A stretch of DNA of 64,000 nucleotides from a virus: IMG/VR virus record IMGVR_UViG_3300035660_000007, positions 1 through 64,000 of that record, one strand, 5' to 3'. The notes below the pieces were generated by a model. That model made no database searches. It saw only the letters and a list, made by a program, of their open reading frames with translations, and was not told the origin of the DNA. A program made the translations under genes and the position numbers. Positions 31,771 to 39,679 of the stretch are shown here, piece by piece; position 1 is the stretch's first letter; each line of letters begins with the position of its first letter.

Positions 31771-32105
31771 AGGTCTACATCGCTGGCCTCTACACGCCGC
31801 GCGGCGGCGACGAGGAGGCGCGGCTGCGGAACGTGGCGCAGGCGCGCGAGGCCGGAGTGGCCCTGATGAAGGCTGGGCACACCCCGTTCTGCCCGCACAC
31901 GATGACGGACGGGTGGGAGGCGGAGGGGATAGCATACAAGGAGTTCATGCGCGTCGGGCTGGAGTGGGTCGCCGTCTGCGACGCGCTGCTGCTCCTGCCG
32001 GGGTGGAGGACTAGCCCGGGGGCCCGCGCGGAATGCGCGCTGGCGAAACGCATAGGCCTGCGCATCTGCACGTGGAACAAGTTCTGCAGCACAGGGAGGT
32101 TGTGA
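31767..32105 (+). CDS. DUF4406-like nucleoside deoxyribosyltransferase-fold protein
   Basis: GTG start at 31767 overlaps the previous stop. The 112-residue protein starts KVYIAGLYTPRGGDEEARLR, then ALMKAGHTPFCPHTM, LEWVAVCDALLLLPGW and SPGARAECALAKRIGL. This is the 2'-deoxyribosyltransferase-like pattern of DUF4406 with a catalytic-type Glu in AEC. Whether it acts on nucleotides or sugars is unknown. Confidence 0.78.
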   Translation: MKVYIAGLYTPRGGDEEARLRNVAQAREAGVALMKAGHTPFCPHTMTDGWEAEGIAYKEFMRVGLEWVAVCDALLLLPGWRTSPGARAECALAKRIGLRICTWNKFCSTGRL

Positions 32106-32893
32106 TGACGATCCGCGAGGCTTTCAATCTGGTGGATGATTGCCAGGCGAAGCGTATAGGTCGCTGGGGGCAGCCCCACCCACTGGACCCGGACGGGTAT
32201 ACGACCGCGAGACTAATGCACATCGCGCGCGTCCTGTCGATGCTCCCGCCCGGTCCGCTCTCCGACTACTGCTGCGGGGACGGGATCGTGTCCGCGCTGG
32301 CGACCATGATGGGATGGCGCGCGGACTTCGGCGTGGACATCCGCCCGCAGCCGATGGCGGCGGGCGTCTTCGCCCGCGCGGTGGAGGTGGCCGACGTGGA
32401 GGACCCGAAGGCCTGGCATGCGTTCCCGCCGAACGAGGCCAGCGAAACCGCCGTCTTCACCGAGGCCCTCGAGCACATGGCGTTCCACCCCTTGCCGACC
32501 CTGCGGCGGATCACCTCCCGTTCGGATTCGCTGCTCCTGACTACGCCGAACGCGCCGTGCTTCGACGAGCCGGGGATCCACATGGGCAAGCCGGTCTCGG
32601 CGCTGCCGCGCCGTGCGGCGCGCTCCGTCCGGCCCCCTCTGCGCGTGCCGGGCGAGGTCATGGGGCCGGGCGACCACGGCGAGCACACGAGGTTCTACAC
32701 AGCCGAGGAGGTGGCCAACCTGCTCCTGATGGCGAAGATGGGGGAATGGGAGGATGTCGGCGTCTGGATGATCGTGGGCGGACGATGGCTGCTGGCCGTG
32801 GCGGGCGCGGCCTATGCGCCGGTGCACGAATGCTACGAGAAGGAACTGAAGGCCGGCGTCCCGAACGACTTCATGCTGGCGAAGGCGTGGTAA
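32105..32893 (+). CDS. SAM-dependent methyltransferase
   Basis: TGATG overlap with the previous gene. 262 residues with a class I methyltransferase core: GPLSDYCCGDGIVSALATMM (motif I-like CCGDG), FGVDIRPQPM, TAVFTEALEHMAFHPL and LLLTTPNAPCFD. The substrate is probably small or glycan-borne given the neighbours. Confidence 0.75.
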   Translation: MTIREAFNLVDDCQAKRIGRWGQPHPLDPDGYTTARLMHIARVLSMLPPGPLSDYCCGDGIVSALATMMGWRADFGVDIRPQPMAAGVFARAVEVADVEDPKAWHAFPPNEASETAVFTEALEHMAFHPLPTLRRITSRSDSLLLTTPNAPCFDEPGIHMGKPVSALPRRAARSVRPPLRVPGEVMGPGDHGEHTRFYTAEEVANLLLMAKMGEWEDVGVWMIVGGRWLLAVAGAAYAPVHECYEKELKAGVPNDFMLAKAW

Positions 32894-33038
32894 TTGAAAT
32901 GGGCGGGGGCGGCGCTGGTGCGGCGACATGGCAGAAAACAGCGACAGGAGAGCGCGCCAGGCTACGCCTGCTTCCTGGTTCGCTGAACCATGCGCAGCGG
33001 CCGGCCCGCCCCCGCTCACCTGATTAGAGGAGGCTGGA

Positions 33039-33935
33039 ATGCCGAAGGATACGCAAAACGCAGCGGGCCCTCCCCTACCGCCGACGCGTGCCGTGGACAT
33101 CGGGCGCATAGCGTTGGAGAGGCTGATGTTCAGCCACCGGATGTTGGTTAGCCCGGATATGCTACGATGGGGGGGCGGCGTCGATGAATTGCGCGACCTG
33201 CTCGAGCGCTTGCACGCGCGGCTAATCGGGAGGGAGGACGAGCCGTCGCAGACCATCGCCGCGCAGATCGAGGGCTTGCTGTTCGGCCCCCTCCGCGTGA
33301 CGTACGACCACATGGCGCTGGACCTCCGGGCCTACATCATGGCCGAGCGCGTGCGACAGTTCCGGTGGCCAGCCGGATGGTGGCAGGCGCTGAAGGAGAG
33401 GGCCTATCGGATGCGCATCGTGCCGCGCCGCGTGAAGACGCGGTGGCCGGTGGCGTGGTGCTGGGTGAATATAAACCGGTGCTTCCCGGACATCGCCATG
33501 CCTGGCCACACGGGTTACATCATTGCGACTGGCCCGCTATCGGCGGCACCCTACGGCGTCCAGGGCGAAGCCCTCCGCGAGGGAGAGACATGCGCGGAGG
33601 GCGGCCGCAGGGCCGAGGCGGTCGCGCCCCCGCAACCCGGACTAACGAAGCGCATAGTGCGCGTCTACTGCATAGACTTCGCGCGCGCCGGCATCTGGTC
33701 GCTGTCGCTCTGCTGCGCGAGTTGCCACGAAGACCTGGCATCGGGTTTCGGCATGAGCGAGAGGGAGGTGCCGGAGGACTTGGTGCCACCGCACGCCCGG
33801 GGCGTCGCCGAGGTCTGCTGCGAGCTGAATCGCGCGCTCGATCAGCGGGTGCTGTCGGCGGAAGAATGGAAGCGCGTCCTCGCCGGGTTGCAGCCAGCGG
33901 ACGCCGGGGAGGGCGGGGATGCCGCGGCCGATTGA
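33039..33935 (+). CDS. Hypothetical protein, 298 aa
   Basis: GAGGAGG precedes the ATG. Helical N-terminal region (VDELRDLLERLHARLIG), a central Trp/Arg-rich portion (WWQALKERAYRMRIVPRRVK), and a C-terminal part with CCASCHEDLASGF and AEVCCELNRALD. The cysteines may bind metal. No family is recognised. 32894-33038 holds nothing convincing. Confidence 0.6.
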   Translation: MPKDTQNAAGPPLPPTRAVDIGRIALERLMFSHRMLVSPDMLRWGGGVDELRDLLERLHARLIGREDEPSQTIAAQIEGLLFGPLRVTYDHMALDLRAYIMAERVRQFRWPAGWWQALKERAYRMRIVPRRVKTRWPVAWCWVNINRCFPDIAMPGHTGYIIATGPLSAAPYGVQGEALREGETCAEGGRRAEAVAPPQPGLTKRIVRVYCIDFARAGIWSLSLCCASCHEDLASGFGMSEREVPEDLVPPHARGVAEVCCELNRALDQRVLSAEEWKRVLAGLQPADAGEGGDAAAD

Positions 33936-34644
33936 CAGACTAGGCGGATTCAGCGCCGAAGAGTGGCGGCGGTACCTCGCCGTCGAGGCCCAGGAGTTCA
34001 GCGCCGGCAGCCAGTGGCCAGAGAACCAGGCGATCCAGAAGGCGCTGGCTGATGAACTGCTGTTCCCCATGCTCCCGCCGGGGCCAGTGCTTGACTTGGG
34101 TTGTGGCGACGGTTGGCTGGTTCAATACCTGCGCCCGCTAGGTTGGGACGCATGGGGCATCACGATCAACGAGGCGGAGGTGCGCGTGGCGCGGGAGCGC
34201 CGCGGAGGCGGATTGGGATGGCCCTATGTGGTGCTGGGTGACGCGCACCGCATCCCCTTCGGCGACGGTGAGTTCGGTGCCGTCTATGCGCGCGAATGCC
34301 TGGAACATTGCATCGCGCCTCACATCGTATTATGGGAAGCCAATCGGGTGCTGCGGGATGGCGGCTCATTGCTGCTGCACACGCCGTCGGAGCAGTGGAC
34401 TGAGGAGACTTCGCATAGATGGGTGCCGACCTGGCAGCAAGGCCGGGACATGCTGGCGAAGACGGGCTTCGACATGGTGCGCGAGATGGTCATTTCGGAC
34501 CATGCCGGGGCCGCGCTCCGCGAGCGACAGGCCGAGGATGGTGAAGATTGCTACCACATCTGGCTCGCCCGCCAGGCCCGCCGCATGCCCGCGTCCTGGG
34601 AGCGCGGGCCATGGTTCCCCTACATGGCGAAGGGCGGACCGTGA
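33919..34644 (+). CDS. SAM-dependent methyltransferase (type 11)
   Basis: 241 residues. Motif I is GPVLDLGCGDGWLVQYL, followed by WGITINEAEVRVARERR, VVLGDAHRIPFGDGEFGAVY and ARECLEHC. This is a standard class I small-molecule methyltransferase layout. It overlaps both neighbours. It may methylate a sugar or lipid in the glycan pathway. Confidence 0.85.
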   Translation: MPRPIDRLGGFSAEEWRRYLAVEAQEFSAGSQWPENQAIQKALADELLFPMLPPGPVLDLGCGDGWLVQYLRPLGWDAWGITINEAEVRVARERRGGGLGWPYVVLGDAHRIPFGDGEFGAVYARECLEHCIAPHIVLWEANRVLRDGGSLLLHTPSEQWTEETSHRWVPTWQQGRDMLAKTGFDMVREMVISDHAGAALRERQAEDGEDCYHIWLARQARRMPASWERGPWFPYMAKGGP

Positions 34645-34844
34645 ACAAAGGCCTCTATCCGGAACCGGAGGGATATCGAGGCGCATCCATGCGCGCACGG
34701 GACATCATCGGGCATGCCCTGCGTGACTGCCGCGCTCTGTCGGCAGCGGAGGAAGCCGAACTCGAGCGTCTACACACTGTCATGCTCGGGTATCGTTGCC
34801 GATGCAGCCTGATACCACACGAGGATTGCGCCGATGGGCATTGA
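34641..34844 (+). CDS. Hypothetical protein, 67 aa
   Basis: GTG at 34641 overlaps the methyltransferase stop (GTGA). A helical centre (HALRDCRALSAAEEAELERL) is followed by a Cys-containing end (YRCRCSLIPHEDC). It overlaps the B12/radical SAM gene by 11 nt. Unknown function. Confidence 0.55.
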   Translation: MNKGLYPEPEGYRGASMRARDIIGHALRDCRALSAAEEAELERLHTVMLGYRCRCSLIPHEDCADGH

Positions 34845-36036
34845 GATCCTCGTTGTAAACGCCCCCGGCACTGCGCAGCCCCAGGACGCCTGGTACTGCC
34901 CGCCTTTGAATCTTCTCTGCCTCGCCGCCTATGCCCGCGCCCAGGGCATCGGCGTCGAGGTGGTGGACGGGAACGCCGTGGGCTGGGACGGCGTGATGGA
35001 GGCGCTCGACCGCCGCCCCCAGGCCGTCGGCATCACCATGCTGACGTGGGGTAGGCACGCGGCGCTGGAGGTCCTGCGGCGCGCCAAGGCGCGCGGGGCG
35101 CGCACGATAGCGGGCGGAGCGCACGCCTCGGCCTGCAGCCGCCAGATACTCGAGCACTACCCGTTCGTGGATGCGATCTGCGTGGGCGAGGGGGAGGCCG
35201 CGCTACTTTCATGGTTGCGCGGCGGGCCAGCGGAGGCGGCCCCGCTCGACCTAGCGGAGTTAGCGATGCCAGCCTGGGACCTCCTCTACACTCAGGTGCC
35301 GCCCGACCGGTATCCGTCCTGGCCGACCGCGAACCTGCACTTCTCCCGCGGCTGCCCGGGCCAGTGCTCGTTCTGCCATTCTTGGGTCGCATGGGGCGGA
35401 TGGCGGTCGCGATCCCCCGTGGCCGTCGCTAACGAGATGCTGATGCTCGCCGAGCGCTGGGGGTTCCGCTCCTTCGAGTTCCACGACGACTGCTTCACCG
35501 GCAGGGCGGAGAACGTCCACGACCTCTGCTTCGTGTTCAAGCAGATGCTGGGGGCGGCACCAGTCTCCTGGGGTTGCACCACGCGCGCCGACCTGGTGGA
35601 CGACGCGCTGCTAGCCCATATGCGCGCGACCGGCTGCACGCAGGTCGCGCTAGGGCTGGAGAGCGGAAGCAACAAGATCCTCGAGCTTGCGAAGAAGGGC
35701 GTGACGGTGCGCCAGAATGTGGAGGGCGGGCTGGCCGTCAAGCGCGCCGGCCTGATCCTCACGGCCCTGGTGATGGTGGGGAACCCGGGCGAAACGGACG
35801 AGACGATAGAGCAGACGGCGGCGATGCTGCGCGCCATACAACCCGACAAGATCGGGACGGTCGGGCGCGTCTGGGTGTTCCCGGCGACCCGGCTGTGGGC
35901 GCGGCTCAAGCGCGAGCATCGCTTCACGGAGGATTACTGGCTGGAGCAGCCGGGCGAGCCCCCGACCTGGCCGGCCGCAGACGAGGCGACGCTGGCGCGG
36001 TGGACCGCACGCATCCACGACTGGCGGCGCGAATGA
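34834..36036 (+). CDS. B12-binding domain radical SAM enzyme
   Basis: A 400-residue protein. Residues 1-130 have the cobalamin-binding-type Rossmann domain (ILVVNAPG, PQAVGITML, ARTIAGGAHASA, FVDAICVGEGE). Residues about 165-370 are a radical SAM barrel with the cluster motif C174-x3-C178-x2-C181 (SRGCPGQCSFCH), EFHDDCFTG, VALGLESGSNKILELAKKGV and GNPGETDETIEQT. Such enzymes methylate or rearrange unreactive carbons. Its place among glycosyl- and methyltransferases suggests tailoring of a sugar or lipid. This class is uncommon in phages. Confidence 0.9.
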   Translation: MGIEILVVNAPGTAQPQDAWYCPPLNLLCLAAYARAQGIGVEVVDGNAVGWDGVMEALDRRPQAVGITMLTWGRHAALEVLRRAKARGARTIAGGAHASACSRQILEHYPFVDAICVGEGEAALLSWLRGGPAEAAPLDLAELAMPAWDLLYTQVPPDRYPSWPTANLHFSRGCPGQCSFCHSWVAWGGWRSRSPVAVANEMLMLAERWGFRSFEFHDDCFTGRAENVHDLCFVFKQMLGAAPVSWGCTTRADLVDDALLAHMRATGCTQVALGLESGSNKILELAKKGVTVRQNVEGGLAVKRAGLILTALVMVGNPGETDETIEQTAAMLRAIQPDKIGTVGRVWVFPATRLWARLKREHRFTEDYWLEQPGEPPTWPAADEATLARWTARIHDWRRE

Positions 36037-36055
36037 GCGCCGCAGAGCACCCGTA

Positions 36056-36274
36056 ATGAGCATTACGAGTCAGATGGGGCCGAAGGAGCAGGCGCGCTTC
36101 GCCCGGACCGTGCGTCGCGCGCGACGCTGGTCGTGGCTGATACGGCTGCGCGGCTGGCTTCGTCATGCTGTTCACCCCCTGCGGCGCGCCTGGTATGCGC
36201 TCTGGTGTCCCCATTACTTTGAGATCGGGCAGCACGCGGTCGGCGTAGCTTGCAACCGCTGCAGACGCGGTTAG
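36056..36274 (+). CDS. Small basic protein, 72 aa
   Basis: Starts MSITSQMGPKEQ. Very Arg/Trp-rich middle (RRARRWSWLIRLRGWLRHAV) and cysteines at the end (CPHYFEIGQHAVGVACNRC), giving a C-x15-C-x2-C arrangement that could bind zinc. No family is recognised. Confidence 0.5.
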   Translation: MSITSQMGPKEQARFARTVRRARRWSWLIRLRGWLRHAVHPLRRAWYALWCPHYFEIGQHAVGVACNRCRRG

Positions 36275-36280
36275 GCGAAC

Positions 36281-36397
36281 GTGAAGTGGCTGCCTCCTGG
36301 CTATCCTGATGACGAGGAGTTCCGCGCCTGGTGGCGCGATTATCAGGGTTCCCTCCATTCTCTCAACAGACCGACCCGGGGCGGCAGGAAACCATAG
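36281..36397 (+). CDS. Tiny protein, 38 aa
   Basis: GTG start at 36281, 6 nt after the previous stop, product MKWLPPGYPDDEEFRAWWRD then QGSLHSLNRPTRGGRKP. Its composition is protein-like (acidic and aromatic N-terminus, basic end). The ribosome-binding site (TTAGGCG) is weak, so the call is tentative. The following 36398-36556 shows no gene. Confidence 0.42.
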   Translation: MKWLPPGYPDDEEFRAWWRDYQGSLHSLNRPTRGGRKP

Positions 36398-36556
36398 CAT
36401 CCCCGTCACGCGGCCCCGCGCCGCGCCCCTGATGCCCCCACTGCTCGTTCTACAGCCCTGCCCGAGTAATCACTAAGCCCCCGCGCGAACGCCCCATCCC
36501 GGGGCATCGTAGCGCGAAACGCGCCCTCCCGCAGGTTTCCTCCCCCGCAACGCCCC

Positions 36557-36577
36557 GCCTGGAATATACCAGCGGAG
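36557..36577 (+). promoter_or_regulatory. Late motif copy before tail-region glycosyltransferase
   Basis: Contains CCTGGAATATACCAGCGGAG. The ATG at 36584 follows TATACC by 13 nt. The copy marks the boundary where the tail genes resume after the glycan insertion. Confidence 0.62.
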
Positions 36578-36583
36578 ACTGCC

Positions 36584-37315
36584 ATGCAAACCGCCGACGA
36601 AATCCCCGCGGGCGCGATTCATCCCGCCGAGGCGGCGAGTCGCCGCGCTCTGATGGTGGCGACGCTGCTCGACGGCGACGCGGAGTTGCTGCAACGGTTG
36701 CTCGATGGGGCCATGCCTTGGCTGCAACAGGCGGAGGGCGCGGCCTTCGTCGCCCTGGACCGGGGCGAGGACGAGACCGCCTGGGGTCTGGCCGACGCGC
36801 TGGCCGCGCACGGCGACGTGGAGTATACGCCGAATGCGGGCGAGACGTTCGGCGCGCGGGCTGGCACCGCCGGCGCGATTGCGGTGGTGGCTGGCCGCGA
36901 CCTGCTGCTCGTCGACCCTGACGCGTCCTGGACGCCGGAGCAGTTCGATTCCCTCGTCACGGCCTGCGGTTCGCCCTGGGGCCCGATGGTAGCGCACAGG
37001 GCGCTGTGGTTCGGCGACGGGGACAACCCGGGCGTCGCACGGCTCTACAGGCGGGAGGCCCTCCTGCAGATCGGCTGCTTCGACCGCAACCTGCCGACCC
37101 TCGAGGCCGAGGACTGGATCGGGCGCGCCATCTGGGCGGGCTGGACGGGCGAGGTGGTGCCGGTGCTCGGCTCGCATGCGGCTACGTGCCGACGCGACCG
37201 GGACGCGGCCAGTCCCGCTGGCCTGCTGCGGGAGGCGCGCGACGTCCTCCGGGGCAAGTGGGGCCCGGAATTCTGGCGGCGCTGTCTGCCGCCCTGGCTG
37301 TCGGAGGGCGCATGA
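36584..37315 (+). CDS. GT-A (GT2-like) glycosyltransferase
   Basis: A 243-residue protein with a nucleotide-sugar site DLLLVDPDASW (D-x-D) near residues 106-116, and an acceptor-side segment RREALLQIGCFDRNLPTLEA then EDWIGRAIWAGWTGEVVPV, the usual ED motif of GT2 enzymes. The N-terminal third is divergent. It overlaps the tail completion gene by ATGA, which suggests it glycosylates a tail component. Confidence 0.7.
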   Translation: MQTADEIPAGAIHPAEAASRRALMVATLLDGDAELLQRLLDGAMPWLQQAEGAAFVALDRGEDETAWGLADALAAHGDVEYTPNAGETFGARAGTAGAIAVVAGRDLLLVDPDASWTPEQFDSLVTACGSPWGPMVAHRALWFGDGDNPGVARLYRREALLQIGCFDRNLPTLEAEDWIGRAIWAGWTGEVVPVLGSHAATCRRDRDAASPAGLLREARDVLRGKWGPEFWRRCLPPWLSEGA

Positions 37316-37716
37316 AGGAATTGTGGGCCGCGATCTACGCCGCGTTGACGGGCGACGCCCTGCTGGTGGCGCTGACGCATCACGCCGCTGGCGACCCCCA
37401 CATCTCGCGCGCCCGACAGGGCCAGCGCATCTCGCCGCCCTGCGTGCTATTCGACACGGCGGGCGTAGAGCCGGGTTCGGACGGCGCCGAGTACCAGCGG
37501 CACCGCATCGCCGCGCACGTCTATGCGGCGGACGAGACTGTGGCGGCCGACATCGCGCAGCGCGTCATGCTGGCGCTGCACGGCAAGTCGCCGACCGCCG
37601 CGCATGTCCGCGTGGCGCTGTGCGCGCACGAGGCATCGGGCGCGCTGGCGTGGGACGACCCCAACCAGTGCTACGCCCAGGACATCTGGTTCATGGCTGG
37701 AGCGATCAACACGTAG
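37312..37716 (+). CDS. Tail terminator / completion protein (DUF3168-like)
   Basis: A 134-residue protein with the usual layout: helix MKELWAAIYAALTGDALLVA, CVLFDTAGVEPG, RHRIAAHVYAADETVAADIA, then QCYAQDIWFMAGAINT. It caps the tail tube at the head side. The major tail protein follows 9 nt later. Confidence 0.7.
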   Translation: MKELWAAIYAALTGDALLVALTHHAAGDPHISRARQGQRISPPCVLFDTAGVEPGSDGAEYQRHRIAAHVYAADETVAADIAQRVMLALHGKSPTAAHVRVALCAHEASGALAWDDPNQCYAQDIWFMAGAINT

Positions 37717-37725
37717 GAGGAGAAG

Positions 37726-38253
37726 ATGCCAGCACCAACCATCACCGCGACTAACCTGATCAGCGGCCCCGCCCAGGTCCTCGTCGGACCCGGCGCCGGC
37801 GTGGACGTCGGCGCGATCGAGGACGGCGTCGAGCTCGAGCGGACGCGCGAGTACCTGCAGGTCGAGTCCGACAGCGAGATCGGCGGCCTGAAGGAGATCA
37901 TGCTGACCGAGCAGTTCGTCTTCCGGTTCAACTGCCAGGAGGCGACGCTCGTGAACATCCAGCATGCCTTCGACCTCTCCGCCGGCCCCATCGGCAACAG
38001 CCTGAGCTTCGGCGGGCTCGTCGGCGGCCTGCCGCCCGGAGGCAACGAGCTGCAGGTCATAATCCGGGGCATAGGCCCGGCCGGCACGTTCCGCACCGTC
38101 ACCGTCTACAAAGCCGTGAGCATCGGGGCCGGGACCCAGCGCTACCAGCGCCGGAACATCACGGTCGTGCCGGTGGAGATGCGCGCGATCCTCGACCTCA
38201 GCAAGCCGGCCGGCCAGCGGATCTGCAACATCACGGACGCGGCGCCGCCGTAG
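37726..38253 (+). CDS. Major tail protein (tail tube)
   Basis: 175 residues, AGGAGGAGAAG upstream. Beta-rich with the acidic loop typical of tube proteins (VDVGAIEDGVELERTREYLQ, VESDSEIGGLKEIMLTEQF) and a final ITVVPVEMRAILDLSKPAG. Its position between the terminator and tail assembly chaperones is diagnostic. Confidence 0.82.
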   Translation: MPAPTITATNLISGPAQVLVGPGAGVDVGAIEDGVELERTREYLQVESDSEIGGLKEIMLTEQFVFRFNCQEATLVNIQHAFDLSAGPIGNSLSFGGLVGGLPPGGNELQVIIRGIGPAGTFRTVTVYKAVSIGAGTQRYQRRNITVVPVEMRAILDLSKPAGQRICNITDAAPP

Positions 38254-38262
38254 GGGCAGGCC

Positions 38263-38697
38263 ATGTGCACCCCTCGCGCGGACGGCGCACTCGGCCCGAC
38301 GGGCGTGGACCTGCTGGGCCTCGGGGACGCCCTCGGGGTCGAGCCCTACCGCGTCCTGGAGAAGCTGGGGCTGGGCGACCCGGACAGCCGCGCCGTGGTC
38401 GAGGCACTGATGGGCGTGGCGCGGGCGGCGGCGGCGCTGCGGGCTTCCCTGGATTCGGCGGTGCGCCAGGCCGCCGCCTTGGCGGGTGCCTGCGCGGAAC
38501 TCGAAACGGCCACGCCGCGGCTGCTGGCATTGCTGGCGGTGAGCGGCGGGCGCATAAGGCGGACGGCCGAGGCGGTGCATTGCCAGGCCGACCTCGAACG
38601 CATGGAACAGGAGGCCATGAATGGCGGACCCAATGACAGCGGAAGACAAGCTCAAGGAAACGACGGCGGCAGCGGCGGCGAGCAAGGAGCGGCCTGA
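38263..38697 (+). CDS. Hypothetical tail-region protein, 144 aa
   Basis: ATG at 38263. Helical, Ala-rich protein (VRQAAALAGACAELETATPR, LLALLAVSGGRIRRTAEAVH). Its C-terminal 25 residues are Gly/Gln-rich and overlap the chaperone gene by 77 nt. A different frame over the same DNA is Gly/Arg-rich and looks like a shadow. Confidence 0.5.
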   Translation: MCTPRADGALGPTGVDLLGLGDALGVEPYRVLEKLGLGDPDSRAVVEALMGVARAAAALRASLDSAVRQAAALAGACAELETATPRLLALLAVSGGRIRRTAEAVHCQADLERMEQEAMNGGPNDSGRQAQGNDGGSGGEQGAA

Positions 38698-39205
38698 ACC
38701 GCCCGCCGAGGAGAGCAGGCCGGCCCTCACCGAGCCGGCCCCGCGCGACGTGATACTCGCAGGCGCGCGGTTCGTCGTGCGCGAGATGCCGATCGGCAGG
38801 CTCAAGGAGTTCTGGCGGCGCGTCGACGCCATCACCAGCGACATGCTCACGACCTACCGGCAGCAGGGTAAGACGATGGGCGACGACGACGCCCGCGAGC
38901 TCGGCAGCCTGCACACGCTGCGTCTGGCCTACCACGACAGCGACGTCGAGCTGGTGGCGGCCGCGCTGGCGGACCAGAAGGCGCCGGACGGGCAGCGGGT
39001 GACGCGGCAATGGATTGAGGACCACGTGACCGACCCGAATGAACTATCGCTGGTCGCCGACGTGGTCTGGGACGTGAATATTCTAGGCCCAAAAGTGACG
39101 CGCCGGATGGAGGCGATCATGAGAAGGCTTCTGTTATTGGCTGGAACGTATACGACCGCCTCGCCCACGAATACGGATGGGCCCCCGAAGTCGTCGACCG
39201 CCTGA
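38621..39205 (+). CDS. Tail assembly chaperone, short form (gpG-like)
   Basis: A 194-residue zero-frame product. AGGAGG lies before the ATG at 38621. It has a disordered Ala/Glu/Pro N-terminus, then a mixed domain (ILAGARFVVREMPIGRLKEF, DPNELSLVADVVWDVNILGP). Tail chaperones coat the tape measure during tube assembly. The residues after the slippery site (about 158 onward) are not conserved-looking, as expected if most functional sequence lies before the shift. Confidence 0.82.
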   Translation: MADPMTAEDKLKETTAAAAASKERPEPPAEESRPALTEPAPRDVILAGARFVVREMPIGRLKEFWRRVDAITSDMLTTYRQQGKTMGDDDARELGSLHTLRLAYHDSDVELVAAALADQKAPDGQRVTRQWIEDHVTDPNELSLVADVVWDVNILGPKVTRRMEAIMRRLLLLAGTYTTASPTNTDGPPKSSTA

Positions 39206-39435
39206 CAGTCACCCAGGTTAAGGGGCTTCTCGGCGCGTGCAGGAACAGGCGGATGCGAGATCTGGCTGACCTCGCGTATGTAACGCGGCTAGCCTTCCAT
39301 GCGGACGCGAACCAGTTCCGCACGGAGATCCGGGAGATGACGCGCGGGGAGGGCGCGGCACCGGCGCGCACAGCGACGGAGGCGGAAATGGCCGCGATGG
39401 AGATCGGCCATACCATGGCGGACCCTACAAGTTGA
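38621..39435 (+). CDS. Tail assembly chaperone, frameshifted long form (gpG-T-like)
   Basis: Slipping back one base at CCCAAAA (39088-39094) joins the upstream frame to a second frame reading SDAPDGGDHEKASVIGWNVY, DRLAHEYGWAPEVVDRLTVT, QVKGLLGACRNRRM and ending MADPTS at 39435. The second frame is open through the overlap and is clearly coding, but has no good start of its own. This is the G/G-T arrangement of siphoviruses and gives a 271-residue fusion. The tape measure normally follows directly; here an HNH cassette intervenes. Confidence 0.85.
39088..39094 (+). promoter_or_regulatory. Programmed -1 ribosomal frameshift site CCCAAAA
   Basis: A canonical X XXY YYZ heptamer in register with the zero frame (C CCA AAA). 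Slippage moves ribosomes from the 38621 frame into the frame ending at 39435. The ratio of forms cannot be read from sequence. Confidence 0.85.
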
Positions 39436-39457
39436 GACAAACCTGATCGGGTAGCGG

Positions 39458-39679
39458 TCAGTGAAGTATCAAGTTCAGCAATAGCCAGACCGCCAACAGA
39501 ATGATCCCCAGCGAGATCAGCCCCAACCCGACTATCTGGCAGTCGAGGCAGAAGCACTCCACTGACGTCATGTGCTGCCGGATCGCCATCTTCTCCTCCC
39601 GCGTCATCCTCGACAGGCGGGCGGCGCGCTCGGCGGGATCGAGGTCGTCGAACGGCGAGGCCTTTTCAGATTTCGACAT
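39458..39679 (-). CDS. Small membrane protein of the minus-strand cassette
   Basis: A 73-residue protein starting MSKSEKASPFDD, with AAAGGAGAACGAC upstream. It has a charged N-terminal half (DPAERAARLSRMTREEKMAI), a CFCLDC motif, and one long hydrophobic helix (IVGLGLISLGIILLAVWLLL). It lies downstream of the HNH gene and overlaps it by 76 nt. As a membrane protein carried opposite to the late genes it looks like a moron. Confidence 0.7.
   Translation of the reverse strand: MSKSEKASPFDDLDPAERAARLSRMTREEKMAIRQHMTSVECFCLDCQIVGLGLISLGIILLAVWLLLNLILH

Noticed and set aside
32928-33023. 31-codon frame starting MAENSDRRARQ
   Set aside because: No ribosome-binding site and no coupling with its neighbours.
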